A stretch of DNA of 29,396 nucleotides from an uncultured Oscillospiraceae bacterium. Lineage in GTDB: Bacteria > Bacillota > Clostridia > Oscillospirales > Oscillospiraceae. Under the pieces are notes generated by a model. The model did not search any database and was not told the DNA's origin. It saw nothing but the letters and a program-made list of their open reading frames with translations. Shown piece by piece: positions 1-9,100 of this stretch. How positions within the stretch are numbered: position 1 is the stretch's first letter; every line of letters begins with the position of its first letter. The position numbers and the translations under genes are program-made. The stretch covers positions 1-29,396 of the forward strand of contig CAJUPS010000039.1 in NCBI GenBank assembly GCA_910588045.1, written 5' to 3'.

Positions 1-475
1 AGCGGGTGGCTGTGCGGGTCCGGGGGCCTTGCGCGTTCCTGCCATACCGGACGGGGGCGCGCTGCCGCCAACGGGCGGCTGTGCGGGTCCGGGGGCTTTG
101 CGCGTTCCTGCTGTACCGGACGGGGATACGCTGCCGCCGATGGGCGGCTGTGCAGGTCCGGGGGCCTTGCGCGTTCCTGCTGTACCGGATGGAGCCGCGC
201 CGCCGCTGACGGGCGGCTGTGCGGAGCCGGGGGGCTTCCGCGTTCCTGCTGTACCGGACGGAGCCGCGCCGCCGCTGACGGGCGGCTGTGCGGGTCCAGG
301 AGCTTTCCGCGTTCCTGCCGTATCGGACGGGGGCACGCTGCCACCAGCGGGTGGCTGTGCGGGTCCGGGGGCCTTGCGCGTTCCTGCCATACCGGACGGA
401 GACGCGCTGCCGCCAACGGGCGGCTGTGCGGAGTTGGAAACTCTGCGTGTTCCTGCCGTACCAGACGAATGGCGC
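1..475 (-). repeat. 69-bp coding tandem repeats (23-residue Pro/Gly unit)
   Basis: About seven consecutive copies are visible, continuing past the window edge. On the plus strand a CGTTCCTGC core recurs near 33, 102, 171, 240, 309, 378 and 447, a period of 69 bases. The encoded unit has the pattern GTAGTRKAPGPAQPP followed by a variable VGGSAPPS-type block. Copies differ by substitutions and keep the frame, so the array can grow or shrink by recombination without breaking the protein. The copy nearest 470 is the most diverged. Confidence 0.9.
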
Positions 476-2115
476 TCACCCCGCCCAACAGCGGTAACTC
501 CGGGCGGCGGGGAAATCTTTGGCGTCCCGTCCTGGCGAATGGGCTTTGCCGCCCGCGTCTGCTGTGTGTTGGTTTGGGTGCTGGAATGCGCGGAGGAAGC
601 CGAGCTGGTAACTGTTTCCGACGCCGTATGTACGACAGACGATTTCCGGGATTCTCCCGTTCCCGGCTTGCCGCTTCCACCAGCCTGCGGCTGCGCACCA
701 AGCCGTACACGAGGAATTGGCGGCCGCTGCGGCGCTTCCTGCTGTTCGTAAACGCCGCCGCCTGACGCTTCCGCGGTGGGGGCGCTTGTACCGCCTGCCC
801 CGCCAGACGGGTTTTGGCCGCTTTGCGTTCCCATTCCTGAGCCGGGGCGCACAGAAGATCTCCGCGCGCCTTTTTGTGCTGCCGGGCGCGCCTGTGCCCC
901 GCTGCCGGGCGCAGGTTTCTGGGTTGGCTGCTGCCCGGCTGTCGGCTGTTGACCGCCCTGGGTGGGCTTTGCGCCTGTACCGGGATTGGCACCGGCCCCT
1001 GCTGTCCCCGTCCCGCCGGGAGGCGTGCCGCCCGCGCCCTGCCGGGTATGGTCTGCCGCGGCTCTTGGTGTCCCGTTCACGGCAGTACCGCCCTGGCCTC
1101 CTCCTGACGGCGGCGGTGCGCTCTGACCGTTCCCTGAGCCGCCGGATGGCGGCGGAGAGGGCGGCGGTGTAGAGCGGCCTCCATGGGCGGGGCCGCCGGC
1201 GCGCTTTCCACCCGATGTATTGTTCTTTCCTGCCGGATGACGCATGGTTTTTGTCACCGTAGAGCCTACGCTCTTTATCACAGCATAGGCCACCATACCG
1301 GGCAGGCCGCGGCCCAGGCCGTCTCCGGTAATCGCCGGGTTCAGGCCCATGCGGGCAATGATGCTGTCCGCTTTTCTCGCTGTGCGGGCAATGCCGACAA
1401 TCAGAAGCATCCATGGCAGTACCGCGACCCCGGAGGGCATATAGCCCATGGCTGAAATCAGCAGCTTCAGGAATATGACATTGAGCACCATCATCGCGCA
1501 CATGGAGCCGAACATCCGGCACCAGCCCTTGAAAATATCGGCGGTGTTTTTGCTGCCGCCCATGGCGAAGGCCAGCGGCGAGAGAATCACCAGAAGCGCT
1601 GTCACCACATACCGCTCCGCGATCTCAAAAAACAGCTTTACCACCTGCCACATAATGACGATGCCCACAATAATAACTAAAAGCCATGAGGCCCCGATGT
1701 CAAAGCAGTTTTCATCCGGAAGCGTGACCGTCACGCTGGACGGGATCTGAAGCAGCGTGATAATGTGATTGGAGATTCCAAGCCCGATTTGGCAGATCTG
1801 CTGGCTGGCCAGAAGAAAAAAGCCGAACACAAAGGTGCGGGTAAACAGCAGCTTTGGGTCCTCGCCCTCAAAGCCAAGACCTGTCGCCATGCTCTTTGTG
1901 GCCTGGAACACCATATTGCCCAGCAGCAGCGCCCAGCCCGCCGCCAGGATGATGGATAAAATATCGTCTGTCACCGGGGCAACCCGCCGGAAATAGGAAA
2001 GATCCATTGTGAACACATTCAGCAGGGAATTTGCGATATACTGGACGATTTCCAACCCGAGGCCATAGAGCCACTGGGCAAACCCCTTAAAAATACCTTC
2101 AAGAATCGCTGCCAC
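1..2115 (-). CDS. VirB6/TrbL-like conjugation membrane protein with long repeat tail (3' end outside window)
   Basis: Reading the minus strand gives one open frame of 705 codons that runs off position 1. The first ~250 residues hold about six hydrophobic segments (roughly residues 52-72, 88-108, 145-168, 175-192, 205-230, 235-250), the layout of VirB6/TrbL inner-membrane channel proteins of type IV secretion. From about residue 290 the protein becomes Pro/Gly/Ala/Gln-rich and ends, in view, in 23-residue tandem repeats. An AGGAGG lies at 2120-2115. The only standard in-frame start nearby is GTG at 2115, which overlaps that site; ATT at 2106 would have ideal 8-nt spacing, so the exact start is open. 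It lies 157 nt downstream of the pilin-like gene and probably in its operon. Channel function is inferred from topology and context; the tail is unlike normal VirB6 and may be exposed on a membrane face. Confidence 0.8.
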   Translation of the reverse strand, partial: MAAILEGIFKGFAQWLYGLGLEIVQYIANSLLNVFTMDLSYFRRVAPVTDDILSIILAAGWALLLGNMVFQATKSMATGLGFEGEDPKLLFTRTFVFGFFLLASQQICQIGLGISNHIITLLQIPSSVTVTLPDENCFDIGASWLLVIIVGIVIMWQVVKLFFEIAERYVVTALLVILSPLAFAMGGSKNTADIFKGWCRMFGSMCAMMVLNVIFLKLLISAMGYMPSGVAVLPWMLLIVGIARTARKADSIIARMGLNPAITGDGLGRGLPGMVAYAVIKSVGSTVTKTMRHPAGKNNTSGGKRAGGPAHGGRSTPPPSPPPSGGSGNGQSAPPPSGGGQGGTAVNGTPRAAADHTRQGAGGTPPGGTGTAGAGANPGTGAKPTQGGQQPTAGQQPTQKPAPGSGAQARPAAQKGARRSSVRPGSGMGTQSGQNPSGGAGGTSAPTAEASGGGVYEQQEAPQRPPIPRVRLGAQPQAGGSGKPGTGESRKSSVVHTASETVTSSASSAHSSTQTNTQQTRAAKPIRQDGTPKISPPPGVTAVGRGERHSSGTAGTRRVSNSAQPPVGGSASPSGMAGTRKAPGPAQPPAGGSVPPSDTAGTRKAPGPAQPPVSGGAAPSGTAGTRKPPGSAQPPVSGGAAPSGTAGTRKAPGPAQPPIGGSVSPSGTAGTRKAPGPAQPPVGGSAPPSGMAGTRKAPGPAQPPA

Positions 2116-2272
2116 CTCCTATGCCGCTTCTTGATGCTTTATCGAAACAGAATTACAGATGCCGCACGGATTTCGACCACCCCCTCTCCATGCAGCGTAC
2201 CGGCCGCGCCAAACGACTTTCCCGCAGCGTCTTATTATCCGCCGCAGAATACGCTCGTTTGCCATGCGGCGA

Positions 2273-2641
2273 TTATTGAATGGTGTTGAGGCCGTCAAAG
2301 AGCGGCCGGACATAGGCCAGGAACGCCCCAATCCCGTTAATCACTGCCCAGGCGATCCAGATACGCTTGAGCCAGTCCCAGCTCTGATCCACCTTGTGCT
2401 GATTGTTGGAGATTTTTGCCCCGACCACAGCGACGGCGGACATCAGGCCGGCCAGCACCGTACTGACGCCGGCAATCTTGTTGTAGACGTCCACGATGAT
2501 CCGGTTTGCCACCGTCCACATATCGTCAACCGCAAAGGCCGGTGTGACCATGCAGGCGCACAGCACGATTACCGTCATAATCTGGACATAGTAGCGGGGG
2601 AGCTTGGGGCCCAGGTGTTCCCAGAAGCAATGTTTTTTCAA
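2273..2641 (-). CDS. VirB2/TrbC-like pilin candidate, small secreted membrane protein
   Basis: The product is 122 residues. I place the start at TTG 2641 because GGAGG sits 6 nt upstream; the longer frame to 2779 has no ribosome site and an atypical N-terminus. The N-terminus is basic, followed by a hydrophobic stretch and a TPAFA signal-peptidase-like site at about residues 33-37. Two hydrophobic segments follow (about 53-70 and 95-110) separated by a short polar loop containing KISNNQHK. A leader plus two membrane helices in about 80 mature residues is the VirB2/TrbC pilin layout. It lies upstream of the VirB6-like gene, the usual order in type IV secretion operons. The family call is structural, not from strong sequence motifs; a generic small channel subunit is the alternative. 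Confidence 0.65.
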   Translation of the reverse strand: MKKHCFWEHLGPKLPRYYVQIMTVIVLCACMVTPAFAVDDMWTVANRIIVDVYNKIAGVSTVLAGLMSAVAVVGAKISNNQHKVDQSWDWLKRIWIAWAVINGIGAFLAYVRPLFDGLNTIQ

Positions 2642-2705
2642 AGAGATTCCTCCTCTCGAATCAGAAGCCAACAGACAGGCTGCCTTTTCCTGCCGCGTTG
2701 GGCCG

Positions 2706-2734
2706 TTGCGAAAAAGCGGCGAAGGTGCTATACT
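2706..2734 (+). promoter_or_regulatory. sigma-A-type promoter for the zinc-ribbon gene
   Basis: A -35 TTGCGA (2706-2711) and a -10 TATACT (2729-2734) are separated by exactly 17 bases on the plus strand. The predicted transcription start (about 2741) is only a few bases before the ATG at 2747, so the mRNA would be almost leaderless. Confidence 0.55.
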
Positions 2735-2746
2735 GACTCTCCGGTG

Positions 2747-2932
2747 ATGAACATGATTTTTGCTTGCGATAACTGTCATTTTATTTTTAGTCGGACTGTT
2801 GAGCCAGAGCAGTGCCCGGATTGCGGGAAATATGCTGTCCGTCCTGCGGATGAAGCGGAACGTCAGGAGTATGCGGCGCGCCTGCGTGAGTCGCGGGAAC
2901 AGCCGCCTCAGCGTCAGGCGTCAGAAAAATGA
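2747..2932 (+). CDS. small zinc-ribbon protein
   Basis: The product is 61 residues, starting at ATG 2747 (a second in-frame ATG is at 2753). Two CxxC knuckles, CDNC at about residues 7-10 and CPDC at about 24-27, form a rubredoxin-like zinc ribbon. They are followed by a charged, probably helical tail rich in Glu, Arg and Gln. Similar short double-CxxC proteins are common in clostridial mobile elements, but their role is unknown; binding nucleic acid or a protein partner is a guess. It is the only plus-strand gene in the left arm and sits between the adhesin and pilin genes. There is no clear ribosome site, but a good promoter ends just upstream. The same open frame extends upstream to 2159, but that part has no start support. 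Confidence 0.7.
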   Translation: MNMIFACDNCHFIFSRTVEPEQCPDCGKYAVRPADEAERQEYAARLRESREQPPQRQASEK

Positions 2933-3132
2933 CGCTGATATTCTGCATTAGGCAGAACGGCCCGGCGGTATCAGGACGCCGGCGGGGGGAAATACCCCGC
3001 GCGGGCGGCGGCTCCGGTAGACACTGTGGCTGGATACTGTAAGGAGCGCGGTCAATCAAAAGCTGCGTCCGGTTCAAAAGCGGAAGCGTCAATTTACTTT
3101 CCATAGTCACACCACCTGTTGCCGTATAGGGC

Positions 3133-3158
3133 GGGGCGGCTCCCTGCGGAGCCGCCCC
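3133..3158 (-). terminator. hairpin after the adhesin gene
   Basis: An 11-bp perfect GC stem (GGGGCGGCTCC and its complement) with a 4-base loop lies 9 nt past the adhesin stop codon. There is no long T-run on the minus strand, so it may be a weak terminator or an mRNA 3'-end stabiliser that partly separates the adhesin from the downstream pilin/channel genes. Confidence 0.6.
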
Positions 3159-3166
3159 TTTGAGGA

Positions 3167-6100
3167 TTAGTAGCCTGTCTTGGGCAGATTAGGCTGGTTG
3201 AGCCGGATGATAACGGTGATCCATGCGGTGATACCGGTCTCCCACTGGCTCATATGCTGGCCGCCCGCGTCGGCCCGGTTTACCACCTGGTAGCCGTTTG
3301 CCAAGTCTGCCCGGGTCTGGACGGTAACGGTGGGCTTCATCACAGAAGCGAAGCCGGCGGGCACCTTGCCGAACTCCAGCCGCACGTCTGTGACCACTTC
3401 ACCCTGCATCAGCGGGATGGCGGCCAGATCAAAGGCGTAATTGTTGGTGCTCAGAAGGTTGGACGCCAGCACGCGGTAGTCGTTGTAATTGGTCTTATAG
3501 GTGATCCGATAGTTCAGCCGCGTGTTATAGGTGCCTGTGGTGATAGATTTCGCGGTGGCGCAGTCGGTGGGGAAGCGGTCGTGCCAGAAGAAGTTGTCCA
3601 GCGCCACATTGGAGGTGTTGGCCACTGTGAGATCATAGCGCATGGAATCGCCGGCCAGCAGCTGCTTGTTGCCCGTCTTGGTGATGGTCACTTTCAGGTT
3701 GGCAGGCTTGTCGTAGTCGCTGACCTTGATGATCTGGCCGGAATACTCCAGTGTTTCATCAAAGACTTTCCCGCTGAGCTGGTAATAGGCCGGGGCAGTG
3801 ACCTCGATAACTTTGTAGCGGCCCAGGGGGAGGGGCTTGGAAGCGGCCACGCCGCGGGCGTCTGTGGTGATATAGTCCACAACTTTGCCGCTGCGTACCT
3901 GGCTGATCTCGTAGACCGCGCCCTGGAGCGGTTTTCCTGCCGGGTCCCCGGTTACAGGGTTGGCCTCAGCCGCATACTTGTAAACCTGAATCTGGCCGGT
4001 GATAGGCGTGTTGGCCCACTCGATTTCCACTGTCTTTCCCGGCTGTACATAGACCGTCTTGTACTGCTTATCCAGCTCGTACCCCTCGGCGGCCTCCAGC
4101 TCCCGAATGAACAGCTTGCCCTTACCCTGCACGGTAAGGTCGTCAAGGTAAATGTAGCCCTGATCGTCGGTTGCGTATTCCCCGAGGGGGTTCTTGTTGG
4201 AATCGTAAATTAGGAACTTTACATCATAGATGCCCTCACCGGTAACGCTGTCCACCTTATGAATGATTACCCCGGAGAAGGGCGCGTTGGTGACGGTGAG
4301 CGTGGTTGTTTTACCGTCCTGAACGGTGAAGTAGTGGGGCGTGCTGTCAATCTTGAAGCCCTCCGCCGCCTCGATCTCAACGGCATAGTAGTCTCCGGCG
4401 TCCAGGTCCGCGTGGACCCGGCCCTGCTTGTCGGTGGTCACAGTGTCCACAAGCCCGCCGTCCATGCGCCGGATCTCGAAGGTGGTATTGGGGATGCGCT
4501 GGCTCTTGCTGCTCTCGGATACTTTAATCAGCTCCAGACCGCCGATAGGGGTATTATAGAATTTCAGGGTCTGGGCGTCTCCCACCTTGATCTGGATGGT
4601 CTTGGGGGTTGTGTCGAGGATATAGCCGTCCAGTGTGCGGATCTCCTTGGCAACGATAGTCACGCCGGGTTCCAGGCCCTCAATCACGATCCGGCCGTTT
4701 TCATCGGTCACATACTCGCCATTGTTGGGTCCCAGCAGCTGTCCGTTGGACTCCGTAACCAGGAAGGCAACGCCCTTCAGCGGGGTGGTGGTGCCGGTAA
4801 CATATTTTTCGATGATAAGGCGGGTCGTGGGGTCATTTTCAAAAGTGAGGTCATTACCGCCATTGGTCCCGCCGCCAACGTTCGTGCTGCCTCCAGGGGT
4901 GACATTGGTAGTCCCGCCTACGGTCCCGGCGCCGCCGCTGTTCACGCTGTTGGAGCCGTTTTTGACAATGATGGTCTGGGGTGTGGTGTCGAGGACGTAC
5001 CCGGAGGGGACCTTGGTCTCCACGACCACAATCGTGCTGCCGGGAACAAGGCCGGTGACCGTCACCGTGCCGTCCCTGCCGGTGGTGTAACGGCCCAGCA
5101 CAGTCCCATTGCCGTCCTTGACCGTAAACTCGGTGCCCGGTACGGGCTTTCCGGTGACGGAATCCTTTTTCGTGAGCGTGAGGGAGCAAAGAGGCTCATT
5201 CAGGAAGGTGAGGGTCTGCGTGTCCAGCGGATTGACAGTGACCGTCTGGGTCTGGGTGCTCTGGTCGATGACATAGCCGGGGGCGGGCTTGGTCTCCGTG
5301 ACTACCACTGTCCCGGTGATGCCATAAATGCGGATTTCGCCCTTGTCATCGGTGGTGTAGAGTCCGTTGGAGGACAGGTGGCCGTTGTCATTGTCTACAT
5401 AGCCGCCGTTGGCGTAAGTGACTTGGAACTGTGCTCCGGAAATCAGATTCCCGGATACCTTATCTTTTTTCTGGATCACCAAAGTCCCGGCGCGCTTATT
5501 CCAAAATGTCAGCTGCTGGACTTGGCCGCCCTTGATGAGGATGTCCTGGGGGGTTCCGTCTAAAACGAAACCTTCCACAGTCTTGATCTCCCGGGCGATA
5601 ACGGTGGTGCCGGGCTCAATGCCGTCCAGCACGATCTCGCCGGCCTTGTCGGTGTAATACACACCATCGTCCGGGCCGACAGCGCCGCCGTTGCCGTCCA
5701 CGACCTTGAAGGCCACGCCGGACAGCGGCTCGTTCTCAGTGCCCTCAATGAACTTCCGAATAATAAGGGTAGTGCCCGGTTCGTTGTCAAAGGTCAGGCT
5801 GTTGGCCACGCCGGAACGTACCACAATATTTTTCGGGGTTTCGTCCAGGATATAGCCGGTGGGCGCTTTGCTCTCGGAGACCACCACAGTGGAATCGGGG
5901 GCCAGCCCAGTGACGGTGACAGTACCATCAGTGCCAGTGACATACCGGCCGTTATTGGGACCGATGGCCTTCCCCTCGCTGTCCCGGACGGTAAACTCCG
6001 CGTGGGCCAGCGGCTTCTTGGTTACAGCATCCCGCTTCAAAATGGTGAGGGTGCAGAGGGGATCGTCATAAAATCGAATGGTCTGGGTGTCCCCGGCGTT

Positions 6101-9100
6101 CACCACTACTGTCTGGGGCGTGGGGTCCTTCCGGTAATTGTCCGGCGCCTTTTCTTCAGATACCACGTAGGTGCCGGGCAACAGTTTGGACAGAACGATC
6201 TGACCGTTTCGGTCAGTGGTATACAAACCGTTGGAGGAGGTCAGGCCCTCGTTGTCCGGGGTCAGTTCCCCGTTGGCGTTCATGATCTTGAACTGCGCGC
6301 CGGCCAGGGGCTGCTTTGTGACAGAATCGTACTTTTCAACAATGAGGCCGCCCTTGCGGGTGTTTTTGATAATCACCGTTTGGGTGTCCCCACCCTGCCC
6401 GATGACCACATTGGTGGAGGGGGTGTCGATGACATACCCTCCATCCGGGGCTTTGATTTCAGAAATGACGTATGCGCCGGGCGCGAGGTTGGAAATACGA
6501 ATCTCGCCCTGAGCGTCGGTGGTGAAAATGCCGTTGGAGGTTAAAGTGGACGTGCCGATCACGCCGTCCAGCCCTACCTCGCAGCCTGCCGCCGTTGTCA
6601 CGCGGAACTCGGCTCCGCTCAAAGGCGCATCAGTCTGAGAATCCCGTTTTTGGATAATCAAAGAGCCCTTGGGCTGATTCTTGAAGGTCAGGCTAACAGT
6701 GCGGCCCTCTTTGATCTGTGCCGTCTGGCTCTGGGTGTCGATCAAAAATCCTGCCGGGGCTTTCGTCTCAGTGACTACCACGCTTTTGCCAGGCTTCAGG
6801 CCGGTAATGCGGATCTCGCCGGCTTCGTCTGTGCGGTAAACGCCGTTGCTGTCGCCGATTAGGGTCCCATCGGCATAGGCAACCTTGAACTCGGCGTTTT
6901 GCAGCGTCACGCTGGGATTGGTGGCGCAGACCTTACGGATCAGCAGCGTGCCGTCCGGCGCGTTCTTGAAGCGGACAGTGATAACGCTCTGCTCTCCGCT
7001 GTCCGCCAGCATAATGGTCTCGGAGGACTGAATGATGTTGTACCCGTCTGCCGGGTCTACCTCCTCCAGGACATAGGCCCCGGGATTGAGGCCCGTCCAG
7101 ATGGCGGTGCCATTCTTGCCCGTTACTTTGGTGCCAATGTTTGTTCCGCCGGTGCCGGAAGTGCCGCCCAAATACTTCAACTGGAAGGTACAGCCGGGAA
7201 GCGCCTCGCCGGTGACGGAATCGTATTTTTCAACTATGATGGCGTTCTTGGGCACATTTTCAAAGGTCAGAACCTTGCTCTCGCCGCCCTTGATATAGAC
7301 CTCCTGGGTAGCCGGCTCCTTGATAGTGAAACCGGCCGCCGGCTCCAGCTCGGTCACTTTGTACCAGCCGTCCCGGAGCAGGTCGATGAAGAACTGGCCG
7401 TTTTCATCGGAAAAGTAAGTGCCCAAGCTGTTCAGCTCCCCGGTGGTCGTGTTATTGGAGCCGTACCAGACCTCGAACTTGGCCCCCTTGATGGGGCTGC
7501 CGGTGATGCTGTCTACCTTGTTGACGGTCAGCGTAGGTTTTTTGTGGTTTTCAAAGAAAACCTCGTGATCCCGGTTAGGGTACAGCGTCACCAGCTGGGA
7601 GGGAGCGTCCATCAGCCAAGGGGCGGGAACGGACTTTTCCGAAATCTCATACACGCCCGGCAGGAGATTGTTCAGCGTGGCCTTGCCCTCGCTGTCCGTC
7701 TTGATCTCATTGACGCTGTGGCCGTCCGCCGCCTTGACCAGAAACACCGTATCCGGGACCGGCTCCCCGGTGTCGGCATCGTGCTTATAGACAATCAGGT
7801 TCGGGCGCTTCTGGTTCTCAATCGTCAAAGTAGAAGTTTTGCCCGGGAACAGCTCCACATGGTACTCCCGCACGTCAATGATGTGATCGGAGACAGTGGC
7901 GGTCTCCTTGACCGAGTACACCCCCGGCTCCAGATTGTCAATGTTGATCTCGCCGTCCGGCTGGGTGATACGATCCAGATAGTGCGTCCCATCCTCGATT
8001 TTGGCGATACGGAAGTGGACGCCGCCCAGCCGGGAACCGTCCGAGCTGGTTTTAATCAGTTTCAAAGCCGGTTTGGGCGTGTTGGTAAATACGAAGTTGG
8101 CGTTTGCGTCCGGGTTGATCTGCACCACACGAACGGCGTTGTCGATGAGATAGCCGTCCGGCGCTTCCAGCTCGCGCACCTCATATGCGCCCGGCTCCAA
8201 CTTAGAGAGGTCGATCTCGCCATTGATGTCGGTCCGAAATTCCTGCCGGTAAGAGCCGCCGACCTTCTTAAACTCAAAGCGTACATTGGGCAGAGATTTC
8301 ATCGTCACGCTGTCCACCTTGACAAGGTGGATGCCCGGCTTCAGGCTGTTAAAGAAGATCAGCGTCTGCGTCCCCGTCTGGCCCGCTTTCAGCTCAATCT
8401 GCTGGGGCGTGGAGTTGACCACATGGGCATCATCTGTAGATACTTCCTGCACCAGATAGGTGCCCGGCTCCAGATCATACAGGAAAATCTCGCCATTGCC
8501 GTCAGTGGTTTTGGTATCAAACAGCTCGGAATCCTTATAGATCTCAAAGGTGACGCCGGACAAACGATTGCCGCTCTGCTGATCGTATTTCACGATTCGC
8601 AGGGCGGCTTTGCACTGGTTGGTAACAGTCAGAACGGGATCGTCCTGAATAGCCGGATTATAGGGGTCAATGTGGATGCCATGGGGCGTCTTATCCAGCA
8701 CATACCCTGCCGGGGCCGCCGTTTCCACGATCTCAATGTACGCTTCCTTTTTGATCCCGGTCACATACGCCTCGCCGGCGTCGTTGGTGGTGACAGAGGT
8801 GATCTTCTCTCCGTCAGCGAACACATCGAAGGTAGCGCCGGGGAGGCAAACATCCGTATCGGCGTCCCGCTTCACAATGGTAAGTCCAATGTCCCGGACG
8901 TTTTCAAAGGTGATCGTCACATCCCTGGTGCCGTCCCATTCCACCGTCTCTACGCGGGTATCCTTCTGATAGCCGTCCGGAGCGGACTGCTCCGTTACCC
9001 GGTAGCTGCCGTAGGGCAGCTCATCGCCCTGGAAGGAGATGGTACCGTCAAAGCCGGTGATGCCGGTCGTTTTGTAGGCGCCGTCGATCTGCTCAAAAAC

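Noticed and set aside
29..751. 240-residue plus-strand frame with Pro/Gly repeats
   Set aside because: Antisense image of the 69-bp repeats; no start signal.
476..1522. 348-residue minus-strand open frame
   Set aside because: Arg-rich shadow frame; the VirB6-like frame covers the same bases with hydrophobic helices and in-frame repeats.
2119..2265. 48-residue basic frame between the pilin-like and VirB6-like genes
   Set aside because: No ribosome site; Arg-rich composition typical of shadow frames.
2787..3104. Minus-strand frame of 105 codons starting MESKLTLPLLN with AGGTGG upstream
   Set aside because: The start looks acceptable, but the second half is low-complexity and antisense to the better-supported zinc-ribbon gene. 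Only the first ~27 residues look protein-like, so it may be a relic.
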